Assembly: GCA_963555705.1 (NCBI GenBank)
Contig: OY743181.1
Span: 25,610,513 to 25,674,512 of the forward strand
Length of the DNA stretch: 64,000 nt
DNA from: Ligustrum vulgare
Lineage: Eukaryota > Streptophyta > Magnoliopsida > Lamiales > Oleaceae
Direction of reading: 5' to 3'
Shown here: in pieces, positions 37,038 through 48,026 of the stretch
Numbering within the stretch: the first letter of the stretch is position 1
How the letters are laid out: each line of letters starts with the position of its first letter
Position numbers and translations under genes: made by a program
The notes under the pieces: generated by a model
Database searches by the model: none
Told to the model about the DNA's origin: nothing
Seen by the model: only the letters and a program-made list of their open reading frames with translations

Positions 37038-39420
37038 CTGTGAAATCAACATTAAAGAGAGATATAATATGCTAAACTACTTTAAAATATCACTTTTCAT
37101 TTCTATAAGGGAAAAAAAAAATACTAAAATTTTCTAACATGCAAACCACGTATTTTCGAAATAATGGGTCTCATTATTTCAAATTATAATAGTTTCTTTG
37201 AATAATAAAAGACAATTTATATATTTAAATAATAAATTACTGTTATTTGCTTCTCCTATTTTAACATTTTTTTCTCATTTTCCATTCAAAAAACAACAAT
37301 CACATAATAATATATAGGGTAAATAATCCATAATATTAAATCAAGAACAACAAACAAATAAAATACATCATACAATAACAATATTAATTATAATAACTCT
37401 AAAATCAACATCAGATAGAGGCATAATATGCACTACTTTAAAATATCACTTTTCTTTTCTTTAAAAGGGGGAAAAAATAAAACAATTCAAAAGAAGGAAA
37501 GACAAAGCAACCAAAAAATGATTTTTTTGTTCATTTTCTGACATGCAAATCACGTATTTTTGAAATAATGGATCTCATTATTTCAAATTATAATAGCTTA
37601 TTTGAATAATAAAAGATAATTTATATATTTAAATAATAAATTGCTGCCATCTTGCTTCTTTGAATAATAAAAGACAATTTATATATTTAAATAATATTTC
37701 TATTTAATCAATAAAATTATATTTTTTACTTATAAAATCAAATAGTCAAAAATAATAATTACGCCAATCTAGTAATTATCATGATATAACAATATGCAAT
37801 ATTGGAGTAAAAAGATTACACTGAAAATCGTATACAATATAACATTTAAGCAACTATTAAAACTAATAATGATTTAAAAAATATATAATTCATTATTATC
37901 CAAAATATTTACATTTTTTGCATTTATCTCTCGTATTTAACATTTTCTCCAAATTTCTTTAAAAAACATCAGTCACAATAATTATAAACATGTGTTTAAT
38001 TATATGTTCTTTATACTTAAATCTAAATAATATACTGAAATTAGAATATTATTTGTATTCATAAAATATTGATAACGTAATAGAAAAAAATGATATTTTG
38101 AATAATGAAAATTAAGATGAAATAGACATTGCATAAATTAGATAAATATAAGCTTCTATTTTTAAATACAATCATTACAATTTATAAATCAATTTATAAG
38201 TAATATAATTTCTCAAACTACTTTTTAACCACATACATTTTATCTCCACTTTTTAACCACACTCTCTCAACTTATTCAAAACATCATTTATTTTCCAAAA
38301 CTCATTTTCTACCACATTTTACCAATAAAATAATTTACAAATAAACTAAAAAAAATTATCTACTTTTAACATTACATTATGAAAAAAATTACTATTTCAA
38401 ACCTCATTATTTGAAACAATGTGACGTGTTAATATATATTAGCCCTCTATTTGAAACCTTTCATTTTAAATAATGTGGTTTGTAAATTTTTTGTAGAATG
38501 TGTGATAAATGATATTTTGAATAATCAATATCAAGATGAATTATACATAAATTAGATAAATATAAACTTATATTTTTTAGTGCAATTATTACAATTTATA
38601 AATCAATTTATAATCACCTTAATTTCCTGAACTACTTTTTACCCACACACATTTTCTCTCTACTTATTCAAAAATTATTTCTTTTCAAAACTCATTTTTG
38701 TCACATTTTACCAATAAAATAATTTACATACAAACTAAAAAAAAAAAAAATTACCAATAAAATAATTTACAATTTTTTGCCACATTTTCCCAATAAAATA
38801 ATCTACATACAAGCTAAAAAAAAAATCTCTACTTTTAACTTTACATTCTGAAAAAATCACTATTTCAAATAATGTGATTTGTAACATTTTTGTAGAATGT
38901 GATCGAAATTTAATAATTGTACGTGTATTAAAAATTATTATGACAAGACAAAAGATCAAATTACAAAAATATACACAGCAAGACAAAAAAAAAAAAAGAA
39001 TAAATATGTGTTTGGTAAAAGTAAAAAAAAATGGTTTATAAACATGTTTGTAAATTACACAATTCTTCCAACCACTTTTTAAGCACACATATTTTCCCTC
39101 CAATTTTCAACGACTGATTTTACATCAAAATAAAAATAAATCAGTTTATAAATTAAACGATTTTACCAAATGGAGACAATAGACAAAAGAAGAATAAGAT
39201 AAATGATAAAATAATTAAAAAAGATGTCAGCTGCTTAGACAACATAATTTCTTAAATTACTTTTTACTCACACATATTTTCTCTCTACTTATTCAAGAAT
39301 CAATTTTTTTTTCAAAACTCATTTTTTGCGCATTTTACCAATAAAATAGTCCACATACAAATTAAAAAAAAAAAAATCTCTACTTTTAACATTACATTAT
39401 GAAAAATCACTATTTCAAAT
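36301..39420. repeat. Degenerate repeat field derived from MITEs and a ~400-bp unit
   Basis: A unit with aataataaaagacaattta, atataggataaataatccata, aaatcaacat-agatagaggcataatatgcac and tcacttt-cttt occurs about three times (roughly 36520-36830, 36900-37215, 37310-37620). MITE-like pieces with cactttttaaccacacac occur near 36420-36480, 38215-38280, 38630-38670 and 39240-39300. An element about 174 bp long with tgtttggtaaaa/ttttaccaaa ends lies at about 39005-39178. No genes are seen. Confidence 0.6.
36979..37034. repeat. (AAT)n microsatellite
   Basis: About 18 uninterrupted AAT/TAA units inside the second copy of the ~400-bp unit. The other copies carry only a few units here, so the run expanded locally. 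Confidence 0.9.
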
Positions 39421-39802
39421 AATGTGACTTCTAAGATTTTTGTAGAATGTGTGTTCAGAAATTTAATACTTGTACGTGTATTAAAAATTATTATGACAAA
39501 ATAAAATATAATAAGCGTGGACGTGGTTCCATATGGTTTTGGTTCCTAGAGAACCGACCCAAACCAAGAACCGATGGTTCTTTTGAAATTGTCGAACTTA
39601 AGAGATGAAGCCAATGTAAATTTCGGTTGGTAAGAGTCGTAAGATGGTAAGGTCATAGACTTTGATCAAAATACGAATACAAAACTTAAATTCCTTAACA
39701 TCAAAATATTCACTCCCTTCCAAACAGTAACGTATCTCCTCATCCGCGTGTATGTACTTCTTCTAAAAAGTCTTCAATTTCTACTCGTAATTCTTCACCT
39801 TT

Positions 39803-40680
39803 TGATGTGATCCAGACCACGAATACAAGCCCGCACAAAGATGCATTGAAGATCAAAGGAGGACCAATGACTCGACTGCAAACAAAGAGGGCCAACGAAG
39901 CAATGGACAAGCTAGTTCAAGGAACAATGGCCAAAACAATGTTCGTGTCATCAAAAGAAGCAAGTTCCATGTTGCGACCAAGCCAAAACGACGAGTGGAT
40001 CAACCTCATTCAAGCCGTCGAAGAAGATTGTAAAAACTCAAGAATTACGGCCGTAACCCATAATCCTTACGGCCGTAACGAGCCCACTGATGAAAATTGT
40101 GATTTTTAAGAAAATTGGACTTACGGCCGTAACACATATTTATCACGGCCGTAATGAGGCCTCGGGCTGAAAACAAGAATTTCAGAATTGAGACTTACGG
40201 CCGTAAATAAAGTCTCACGGCCGTAATGGTGAAACAGAAAGAGTCTTACGGCCGTAAGGAAATTAGTCACGACCGTAAATAACTATACGCGTAAATTTAG
40301 GATTTTTATTTATTTCCTTATTCTTAGGTATTTGTTTCCTAGTTTAATTAAAACTCTTAACCTAGATTCTGACCCTATTTATAAGGATGTAATTTTCATT
40401 ATTTAGAACACAACTTTGATATTATTATTGAGAGGCAATTTGCTTTCAAACTTTATTCTTTATTGAATAAAATCCGAACTTGCGAGTTAATCTTGTTTGT
40501 TCAAATCTTGGGTGAGATTTATTTTCATTGTGATCAAGAGGTCAGCATATCTATTGATTGTGTTGGTTGTTTGGTTCAATTAATTTGAATCAATCTCGAA
40601 ATCGTGATTCTTTGACGTTCTTGGGTCGATTCCAATAATTTGTGGGTTGCGTAGTTACAATTGCTACGTGGTTTGCATCA
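39803..40680 (+). repeat. 5' LTR of gypsy element A with palindrome array
   Basis: 878 bp, TGATGTGATCC...TTGCATCA. The first 300 bp keep an open frame that resembles the end of the pol frame of element B (GGPMTRLQTKRANEAMDKL), because in this family pol runs into the 3' LTR. At 40045-40278 there are eight copies of TTACGGCCGTAA or close variants, arranged as four pairs with centres 20-22 bp apart. Confidence 0.85.
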
Positions 40681-41243
40681 TCTGGTATCAGAGCTTAGGC
40701 TCCAAAAAATCAAGGTTATATATTTATTTTGTTTCTTGAGTTCCTTAATTTTTTTCTTTGTGTTTTCAAGTTCTTGAGTCTTCAATCCAAAATGTGTCAT
40801 AAAAAAATTCAAAAGTCGTTATTCCCTTCGTTTGGTATCCAAATTAAATTCCGTTTGTTCCGTTAGTCTCGTAGTTGAATTTTCGAGGAAAAAAAAAACG
40901 AAAATTCTCAGTCCAATAAAAGTAGTTGATATTTGATTTCAAGAATTATTTTCTTGAAACAATCTTAGTTTCCATAAAAGTGTCGAGTCCTTTATAGAGT
41001 TAGATTACACTCTTTCAAGGTCTTCTTTGAGTTTTTCCAACAAGTTGATAACTTCTCACTCGCATTCGGTTTGAGTCATTCAAGTTTAAACTTGTTTGAG
41101 TTCGGATTCGTTCTTTGAAGCAATTGGGGTGAAAGCCATTGAGTGGAAAAAGGCTAGAGAGGTGAGATCAGTAGAGGGAAAAAGCCAAAATTGAGTGATA
41201 CACGAGCGAAATACACGTGAGGCATATAATATTTAGTTTTAGG

Positions 41244-42935
41244 ATGTCTGAACAATCTTCTACTACAAAAAATAACGATCGAGCCAACATGACAGAGGAG
41301 ATGGTACAACGGTTTGAGCGGTTAAGTAGGTTAGAAAGGCTTGAGCAACCTCGGGAAGTGCCTAATGCCCGCAGGCAAGGTGGGCAAGGTCGTATGGTAC
41401 AACGGTTTGAGCGGTTAAGTAGGTTAGAAAGGCTTGAGCAACATCGGGAAGTGCCTAATGCCCGCAGGCAAGGTGGGCAAGGTCGTAGAGTAGAGGGGGT
41501 CGATGAGAATGAAGAAGGTAGTGATTTTGACGATGGGGCAATTGTGGATAGAGTAGTTAGGCATGGAAGAAGGGATAGAGATCTTGGTGGCGATAGAATG
41601 GATGGTAGTATGAGCAACATCAAAATGACAATTCCGTCATTCAAGGGTAGGAGTGATCCGGAAGCATACCTAGAATGGGAAAAGAAGATGGAATTAATTT
41701 TCAATTGCTACACTTATTCGGAAGAGAAAAAGGTTAAGGTAGCTGTACTTGAATTCTCCGATTACGCTATTACTTGGTGGGATCAATTGGCGACTTCTAG
41801 GAGGAGGAATCGCGAGAGACCCATTAGTACTTGGGATGAATTAAAAGCTATCATGAGAAAGAGGTTCGTTCCTAGTCATTACCATCGGGAGCTTCATAAA
41901 AAATTACAAAGTCTATACCATGGATCAAAGAGTGTGGAGGATTATTATAAGGAGATGGAGATGTTGATGATTAGAGCTAATGTAGAAGAGGATAGGGAGG
42001 CTACGATGGCTCGATTTTTGAATGGGTTGAATAGGGATATAGCTAATGTGGTTGAACTACAACATTATTTGGAGATGGAGGATATGTTGCACATGGCTAT
42101 AAAGGTGGAGAAGCAATTAAAGAAAAAGAGAACAACAAGGTATCCATCAGGTTCTAATTCTCCTTGGAAGCCGAAGTGGGAAAGTAAAGGAGATGGGGCT
42201 GTTTCAAAAGGGAAGTTTGAAGCACCAAAAGGGAAGTTTGAGGCACCAAAAGGGAAGGAGGAACAAGCTAGTAAACTCGCACCTAAAGGGGAACCTCAAC
42301 CATCTAGGAGTAGAGACATTCAATGCTTCAAATGTTTGGGGAGAGGACATGTGGCATCTCAATGTCCTAATAGGCGAGTGGTACTTGTGCGAAAGGATGG
42401 AACCATGGAGAGTGATAGTGAGGAAGAGGATTATAGCGATATGCCGGCATTGGAGGAAATATGTGATGATGAGGATATATTATCCGGGGAGCATGGCGAG
42501 TTATTAGTGGCAAGGCGAGCTCTTAGTGCTCAAATCAACATGGATGATTTGGAACAACAACGGGAGAACATATTCCATACACGATGTCGCATTAATAACA
42601 AGGTATGTAGTATGATTATTGATGGTGGTAGTTGCACTAACGTCGCTAGTACTACACTTGTTGAAAAATTAGGATTACCTTTATTAAAACATCCTAAACC
42701 TTATAGGCTTCAATGGTTAAATGATAGTGGAGAAATTAAGGTGAATAGGAGGGTGTTGGTGAGTTTTTCTATTGGTAGCTACGTGGATGATGTTATGTGT
42801 GATGTGGTTCCTATGCATGCCGGGCACATTTTGTTGGGTAGACCTTGGCAATATGATAGGAAGGTAATGCATGATGAGTATAAAAATAGGTATAGCTTTA
42901 CCAAAGGGGGAAAATCATTACACTTGCACCATTGA
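41244..42935 (+). CDS. Gag-protease of gypsy element A
   Basis: 563 codons from ATG at 41244. Gag forms the particle shell and protease cuts the polyprotein. Visible: an N-terminal tandem duplication of 31 residues (see 41301-41486), an acidic linker, the Gag core (MTIPSFKGRSDPEAYLEWE, WWDQLATSRRRNRERP, MRKRFVPSHYHRELHKKL), a lysine-rich linker with the repeat APKGKFE, one CCHC knuckle CFKCLGRGHVASQC (42324-42366), and a protease with IIDGGSCTN and HILLGRPWQYDR. The DGG instead of DTG/DSG is shared with element B and so probably normal for the family. A one-base frameshift at the end (near 42930) separates it from pol, whereas B has one continuous frame. Confidence 0.88.
   Translation: MSEQSSTTKNNDRANMTEEMVQRFERLSRLERLEQPREVPNARRQGGQGRMVQRFERLSRLERLEQHREVPNARRQGGQGRRVEGVDENEEGSDFDDGAIVDRVVRHGRRDRDLGGDRMDGSMSNIKMTIPSFKGRSDPEAYLEWEKKMELIFNCYTYSEEKKVKVAVLEFSDYAITWWDQLATSRRRNRERPISTWDELKAIMRKRFVPSHYHRELHKKLQSLYHGSKSVEDYYKEMEMLMIRANVEEDREATMARFLNGLNRDIANVVELQHYLEMEDMLHMAIKVEKQLKKKRTTRYPSGSNSPWKPKWESKGDGAVSKGKFEAPKGKFEAPKGKEEQASKLAPKGEPQPSRSRDIQCFKCLGRGHVASQCPNRRVVLVRKDGTMESDSEEEDYSDMPALEEICDDEDILSGEHGELLVARRALSAQINMDDLEQQRENIFHTRCRINNKVCSMIIDGGSCTNVASTTLVEKLGLPLLKHPKPYRLQWLNDSGEIKVNRRVLVSFSIGSYVDDVMCDVVPMHAGHILLGRPWQYDRKVMHDEYKNRYSFTKGGKSLHLHH
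41301..41486 (+). repeat. 93-bp in-frame tandem duplication in gag A
   Basis: Two copies (41301-41393, 41394-41486) differ at a single visible base (cct versus cat) and encode MVQRFERLSRLERLEQ twice. Because it is in frame and near-identical, it arose recently relative to the divergence from element B, which lacks it. Confidence 0.92.
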
Positions 42936-44062
42936 CGCCGTCACAAGTGTATGAAGATCAAATAAAATTGAAAAATGATGAAGAAAAAAGAGTGAGGGAA
43001 AATGAGAGAAAGAGAGTTGAGGCCACGACATCAGAAAAAAGAGAGGAAAAGAGAGTTGGAACCACGACTCCAGAAAAAGGAGAGGCGAGAGAAAAAAGGA
43101 GTGTTGGGGTACATACCTCAGAAAAAGGAGAGGGAGCGAAGAGTGCCAGAAAAGAAAGAAAAATGAGTTTCTACGCAAAAAGGAGTGAAGTCAAGAAAGC
43201 ATTTATGGAAAAACGACCAATGGAACTTTTATTGTACAAGGATTCATTCCTTGCCTTTGATGAAACTAACAAATCCCTCCCTAGTTTGGCTATTTCTTTA
43301 TTGCAGGAATTCGAGGATGTGTTTCCAGATGACATACCTAGTGGGTTACCACCCATTCGAGATATTGAACATCAAATTGATTTTGTACCGGGAGCAGTCA
43401 TTCCAAACCGCCTCGCTTATCGAAGTAACCCCGAGGAGATGAAGGAGCTTCAAAGGCAAGTGAAGGACTTGATGAGCAAAGGGTATATAAGGGAAAGTAT
43501 GAGTCCATGTGCCGTCCCCGTGTTACTTGTATCCAAAAAGGATGGGACTTGGAGAATGTGTATTGATTGTAGGGCCATCAACAACATAACGGTAAAGTAT
43601 CGTCATCCTATTCCTAGGTTAGATGATATGTTGGATGAATTGCATGGCTTTATCATATTTAGTAAAATTGACCTTAAGAGTGGTTATCATCAAATTCGAA
43701 TGAAAGAAGGAGATGAGTGGAAAACTGCTTTTAAAACTAAGTATGGCTTGTATGAATGGTTAGTAATGCCTTTTGGACTTACTAATGCACCTAGCACTTT
43801 TATACGTTTAATGAATCATGTTTTACGTGCATTTATAGGTAAATTCGTTGTAGTTTACTTCGATGATATCTTGATATATAGTAAAACTTTGAATGAGCAT
43901 GTGGAGCATGTTAGGTGTGTGCTTGTGGTTTTAAGACAAGAGCAACTTTTTGCTAATTTTAAAAAGTGTAATTTTTGCATGGAAAAAGTTGTGTTTCTTG
44001 GCTATGTGGTTAGTGCTAAAGGGATAGAAGTAGATGAAGAGAAAGTCAAAGCTATTAAAGAA
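42932..44062 (+). pseudogene. Pol of gypsy element A, N-terminal part with RT
   Basis: After a charged linker with repeated EKGE blocks come the RT domain landmarks: [63 protein letters not shown] and the active site [12 protein letters not shown]. The frame stops making sense after VKAIKE at about 44062, where a different repeat is fused. It is broken by truncation but keeps intact catalytic aspartates. Confidence 0.85.
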
Positions 44063-44482
44063 TGTACTAGCATAATCAAGAATGTTCCGTACTCTTCTAG
44101 GACACTCCATTCCTTTCTAGAATGTTCCGTCCAATTCTAGAATATTCCATACACTTCTAGAACGTTCCGCACTTTTCTAGAACGTTCATTCCCCACGCAA
44201 CATGCTTGCATTTCATAGCTTCTTTCAATATGCGAGATGCATCTTTCAAAGCTCGACCATGGATCTTTCCAGAACGTACTAGCGTAATCAAGTCTCGTAA
44301 TCTTCTGGAGTCCTCCATCTCCTTCGAGTACCTTCATTCCTTGCTATTCTTGCATTGGTCTCTCGAATATTTAGGCATTGCATCCCGCAAGCGTCCTTGG
44401 CCTACGAACTTGCATCTGCCCTGTGCTACTCCAAATGCCTTTGTGTTTGGAGTTTCGGTCATGTGACACGCGGGGCGTGACA
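44063..44482. repeat. Unidentified repeat, possibly a solo LTR
   Basis: Bounded by tgtactagc at the left and ggcgtgaca at the right. Read on the minus strand it begins TGTCACGCCCCGCG, a common start of gypsy LTRs. No target duplication is visible, and the gypsy A truncation ends exactly here. A segment tactagc-taatcaag occurs twice (44065 and 44276), so the left end may not be a true LTR end. Confidence 0.45.
44075..44187. promoter_or_regulatory. 20-bp-period array of heat-shock-element-like motifs
   Basis: TTCTAGAATGTTC at 44115, TTCTAGAATATTC at 44135, and TTCTAGAACGTTC at 44155 and 44175 each fit the three-box consensus TTCnnGAAnnTTC without mismatch. Degenerate units precede them at 44095 and about 44075, all 20 bp apart. 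Such arrays bind heat-shock factors in other systems, and the heat-activated ONSEN retrotransposon carries similar motifs in its LTR. Binding here is inferred only. Confidence 0.6.
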
Positions 44483-44484
44483 GA

Positions 44485-44721
44485 GAGCTTGAGAGGGAGA
44501 GGGAGCGGGAGAGGGAGAAGGAGAGGGAGAATCAAGTCCCGTCAATAGATTTGTGTTGGCCCCATCTTATTGATGTGTTTGAGGAGAACAAACAGCTTTC
44601 GACCTACTGCGCAACTATGTTGGGCAACAACGAAGGACAGAGACATATTTTTCTTGGGTGGGAAATGTTGGAGCAAAAAATTGAGTGGCTAGCTTTAATG
44701 GAGAAGAGTGGTTATAAATGA
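44485..44721 (+). pseudogene. C-terminal fragment of an unidentified protein, possibly Harbinger ORF1
   Basis: An open frame without its own ATG: a Glu-Arg alternating run, then SIDLCWPHLIDVFEENKQL and GWEMLEQKIEWLALMEKSGYK before a stop. It lies about 740 bp upstream of a PIF/Harbinger transposase remnant, which normally has a Myb-like companion ORF. I cannot confirm a Myb domain in the piece left. Confidence 0.4.
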
Positions 44722-45457
44722 ATATGTTGTATTCCAAAGTCATTGCCTTTGTTGTGAAACTCCAATTTTTTTTATCAAGACTGGATGAAAACATTTTGGC
44801 TTCTGTAACTTTATATAATCTACCTATCGTTCATGTTCAAACTGTTACTAGTAGAATATGAATTTGCAACTACCTAATATTTGGCTATCAAATGTCAGAA
44901 CTTGTAATACCAATTGTAGAAATGTTATGTTGTTTTCATTATTTGAGGAATATTTTGTCAAATAGGTGTGAATCTGTGAGTGCAAATATAATAAAACTTC
45001 CGAGTGGTGTGGGAAAATTAAAAACCAAAATGTGCACAATGTCTATGTGGAATGAATTTCTCCTATCAAATGATTGTACTTCCACAAGACAATGTCCATA
45101 CCAAACTTAAAATATTTGAACAAAATTTTGAACAAGAATATAGAATTGTTTCGTACATGCATGCGACCCACAATTATAAAGTTGCCTTCATTTTCATGTG
45201 TTAGCAATGTTATCATGAACAGTTGTCTTCACATGAGACTCTACACATTGTAAATTCTATAAATGAGATACTTGAAGCATGCTATGTTGTGCAAACAATT
45301 TGAAGGCAGGTAGAGTCCAACCAGAATTGTCAGGTGGAAACATTTCAAGTATTTCATATGATGTAGGCTTTAAAATTTGTATGACTCTTTATTGTGAATG
45401 TAATTCTAGTGTGCATTTTTTTTTGTTAACTTTTGATTTTATTGTTTAGGTAGGGTA
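44722..45457. other. Non-coding gap inside the Harbinger region
   Basis: AT-rich sequence between the two frames, with no recognised domain. It may be the intergenic part of the Harbinger element. Confidence 0.4.
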
Positions 45458-46786
45458 ATGGACTCAGATGAGGAACGTGAAGTACTTCTTGAAATTGAAA
45501 GATTACACTAGGAGGATGCATCTTGGATAGAATTTTGTAGACTTGAGGCTGACATTGCTGAATATGATTTAAATAGCAATGTTTCCAATGTACAAAGGAA
45601 TGCACATGGTTCATATGGGCAATACTTGGTGGAACGCGTCATGAACCAGCAAAGTGGAGAAGACTTCCTGCAGCTTACACGAATGCGGCCTCCTGCTTTC
45701 AGGAGTTTGGTGTGGTGTCTCAAACATAACTACTGATTCAAGACACATATCTGTTGAGGAAAGACTAGCGTTGTCATTGTTCATTCTAAGACATTCCGCT
45801 GGAATTCGAGTGGCACACTTTCTATTCTATCATTCAATGTCAACCGTACATGGGCACTTTCATTACGTGTTAGAGAAGCTCGTGTTGTTGTCTAGGGACT
45901 TGATAAAGCCACATCTGCAGTACTTGCACAACCATGGTGATCACGCTCCTACAAATCCATGACATCATCCATTTTAGGTAATTAATTTATGTCGAATAGT
46001 ATGTTGATGTGATAAGTTTTTGTTGTAAAAACTCAAGAACCTAGTTATGATGCGTGGGAATTTTTTTCCTTATAGAATTGCATTGGTGCTATAGACGGTA
46101 CGTACATTCCAGCGGTCCCATCGGAAGGTGAAAGCAAGCGTTATCATAACCGACACGGCTTCCTCACGCAGAACGTTCTAGCAATTGTAGACTTCAGCAC
46201 GTGCTTCACATTTGTAGGTGCTGGTTGGGAAGGCTCCACCCATGATAGCAGAATGTTGAACGCAGCAATGGAAAACCCATGTAGTAACTTTCCCTTACCA
46301 GATATGGATAAATACTATCTCGTGGATTCTGGTTTTGCAAACAAAAGAGGCTTCATGGCCCCATATAAAGGACAAAATACTAGATACCATGTGTAAGAAT
46401 TTCAGAGAACGACTTCATCCCGTGCTTGTCAACCAAGGAGTCCTGAGGAACGTTTCAATTACCTGCACTCTTCTTGTAGGAACATCGTTGAGAGATCATT
46501 TGGTGTTTTAAAGAAACATTTTCTAATACTTCAAAGGATGCCTGAGTACGAATTCAGAAGACAGAAGTCGATAGTCCTAGCCACAATGGCAGTGCACAAT
46601 TTTCTTCAGAAAGAAGATAGTCTCGATCATGGCTTTGTTGTGGTCATGAGGCCCGATTACAACCCAATGGAACTGAACATTTCACCCGATGAAGATGATA
46701 CAAATGTGGTACATAGGGCATGGCAGGAGCGTCGGGAATGGGAATTATTTCGTGAAAGCATTACTCAACGCATCTTTGAATCGTGA
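45458..46786 (+). pseudogene. PIF/Harbinger transposase with an intron, inactivated
   Basis: A DDE transposase that would cut and paste a PIF/Harbinger element. The N-terminal part starts MDSDEEREVLLEIERL at 45458, then a stop and a frameshift near 45715. The segment 45654-45962 carries ISVEERLALSLFILRHSAG and STVHGHFHYVLEKL. An apparent intron lies at about 45979-46075 (gtaatt...ccttatag), directly before NCIGAIDGTYIPAVP, which holds the first catalytic Asp. The second Asp is in YYLVDSGFANKRGF and the Glu in VERSFGVLKKHFLIL (about 46480). A stop near 46393 and a frame change follow the second Asp. The C-terminal part 46538-46786 is open and ends IFES. Confidence 0.85.
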
Positions 46787-47387
46787 TTATCATTATACGA
46801 ATAATATTAATGCACTGTAATGTGGGTGAATTTAAAGTTCTTGGGAATATTTATTCCCCCTTGAACCTTTTTTTTTATTCCCTTTGCACTTTTTAATGGA
46901 GACTGTTCGTGGAAAAAAAAAACTACCTGTCCAACGTTAATTTATTTTGCGTTTTCACATGTACAATGGAAGGGTAAAATTTGGTCATTGTTGCGTTAGT
47001 TTCTTCCTAACGTGGTGGGCCCAACTGGAAAAGATGGGTGGAATATAGCAGGCTTCCCTGCAGAGTAGTCATATTAGTGTGTCAAGTTAACACTCTACGG
47101 TACAATTACAGGGAATTTCGTTTGGTAAACATGTTTTTGCCACACAATTTTTTAAATCACTTTTTAACCATACACATTATTTTTCTCCATTTTCTAACCA
47201 CACATTTTACCTAAAAAACATAAAAAAAAAAAAAATGTTTCTAAACAAAAATTTTAACAAACTGAGGTTGAATTAAATTCTGGCTGAACAGAGGCGTACG
47301 TTGTTCACCTGTGTAACGCACTTTCGTGATACTAGTTCATATAAGAGACAATTCTCATCATTTTTTCATAACACATACTCCCTCCGT
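46787..47387. other. Non-coding, with a MITE-like element at about 47112-47270
   Basis: The segment from tttggtaaacatg to aacaaactgagg contains cactttttaaccatacac and resembles the MITE family seen at 33726. No gene is seen. The Harbinger element's terminal repeats were not found. Confidence 0.45.
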
Positions 47388-47480
47388 CCCACAAAGATAG
47401 GCTTGTATACTATTTTCCTCCGTTCCACAAGATAGACGACTTAGTATAATGAGCTTGTATTTAATTTTTCATTTCCTCAT
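47388..47480. mobile_element. Stowaway-like MITE end
   Basis: Contains tactccctccgtcccacaaa, the terminal motif of Tc1/mariner Stowaway MITEs, followed about 30 bp later by a second, shorter copy (cctccgttccacaagatag). The other end was not found, so this is a fragment or two nested ends. Confidence 0.6.
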
Positions 47481-47937
47481 ATATCCCTAATTAATGTACC
47501 TTGATAGTTAATTCCAATCAATTTAATGGCATGTAGCTTGAATGAATTAATGAGTTTTTGAAATTAACATAAGAGTATATTTAAAAATGTATAGATAAAT
47601 TTATTATTTCAACTATATTAACTACAATTTCTTAATTTGAGTGAAAATGGGAACATGACTGACAAAGGAAATATTAAATCTAGTGGGATACCATGGAAAT
47701 GGCCAAGCAAACTTGGCACTTTATGAAAATAGCCAAAAATTTCATCAAATCATAAAAAAGGTCCCAGATATTAGATACTACCAAAAATGCCCTTACATAT
47801 CATATTACAACTATGCCCATTAGAATTAAGAAAAGTTACAACCTAGTCCTTAAAACTTTACATTTATATACTTTTAATTAATTTTGTTTATATGATTTTA
47901 TTTCATTTTTGTTCGCTCATAGTAGCACCCCTCCATT

Positions 47938-47949
47938 TGGTATCAGAAC
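47938..47949 (+). promoter_or_regulatory. tRNA-Met primer-binding site of the endogenous pararetrovirus
   Basis: TGGTATCAGAAC, one mismatch from the initiator tRNA-Met complement TGGTATCAGAGC. Caulimovirid genomes use such a site to prime DNA synthesis, and it marks position 1 of the circular map by convention. It lies about 90 bp upstream of the first viral frame. Confidence 0.65.
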
Positions 47950-48026
47950 TATATGGCAGATCAAAAAGTTAAATATTATATGACAAAAAATAAAAATAAA
48001 TACATAATATATATACTCCAAGATTT

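Larger units (their letters stand above)
39803..44062 (+). mobile_element. Ty3/gypsy element A, 3'-truncated
   Basis: 5' LTR 39803-40680, tRNA-Met primer site TGGTATCAGAGC (40683-40694), gag-protease frame 41244-42935, and pol up to the end of the RT domain. At about 44062 the sequence changes abruptly into an unrelated repeat, so RNase H, integrase and the 3' LTR are gone. It is the same family as element B (48712-55635): the Gag, protease and RT frames align throughout. Confidence 0.88.

Noticed and set aside
40045..40278. Palindrome array read as a CRISPR array or as Rho-independent terminators
   Set aside because: The 12-bp palindromes lie in a plant retrotransposon LTR with paired 20-22-bp spacing; there are no unique equal-length spacers and no bacterial context.
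41168..41704. A 178-codon minus-strand frame with a repeated Cys/Pro/Arg segment
   Set aside because: Antisense to the duplicated gag sequence of gypsy element A; the repeat reflects that duplication.
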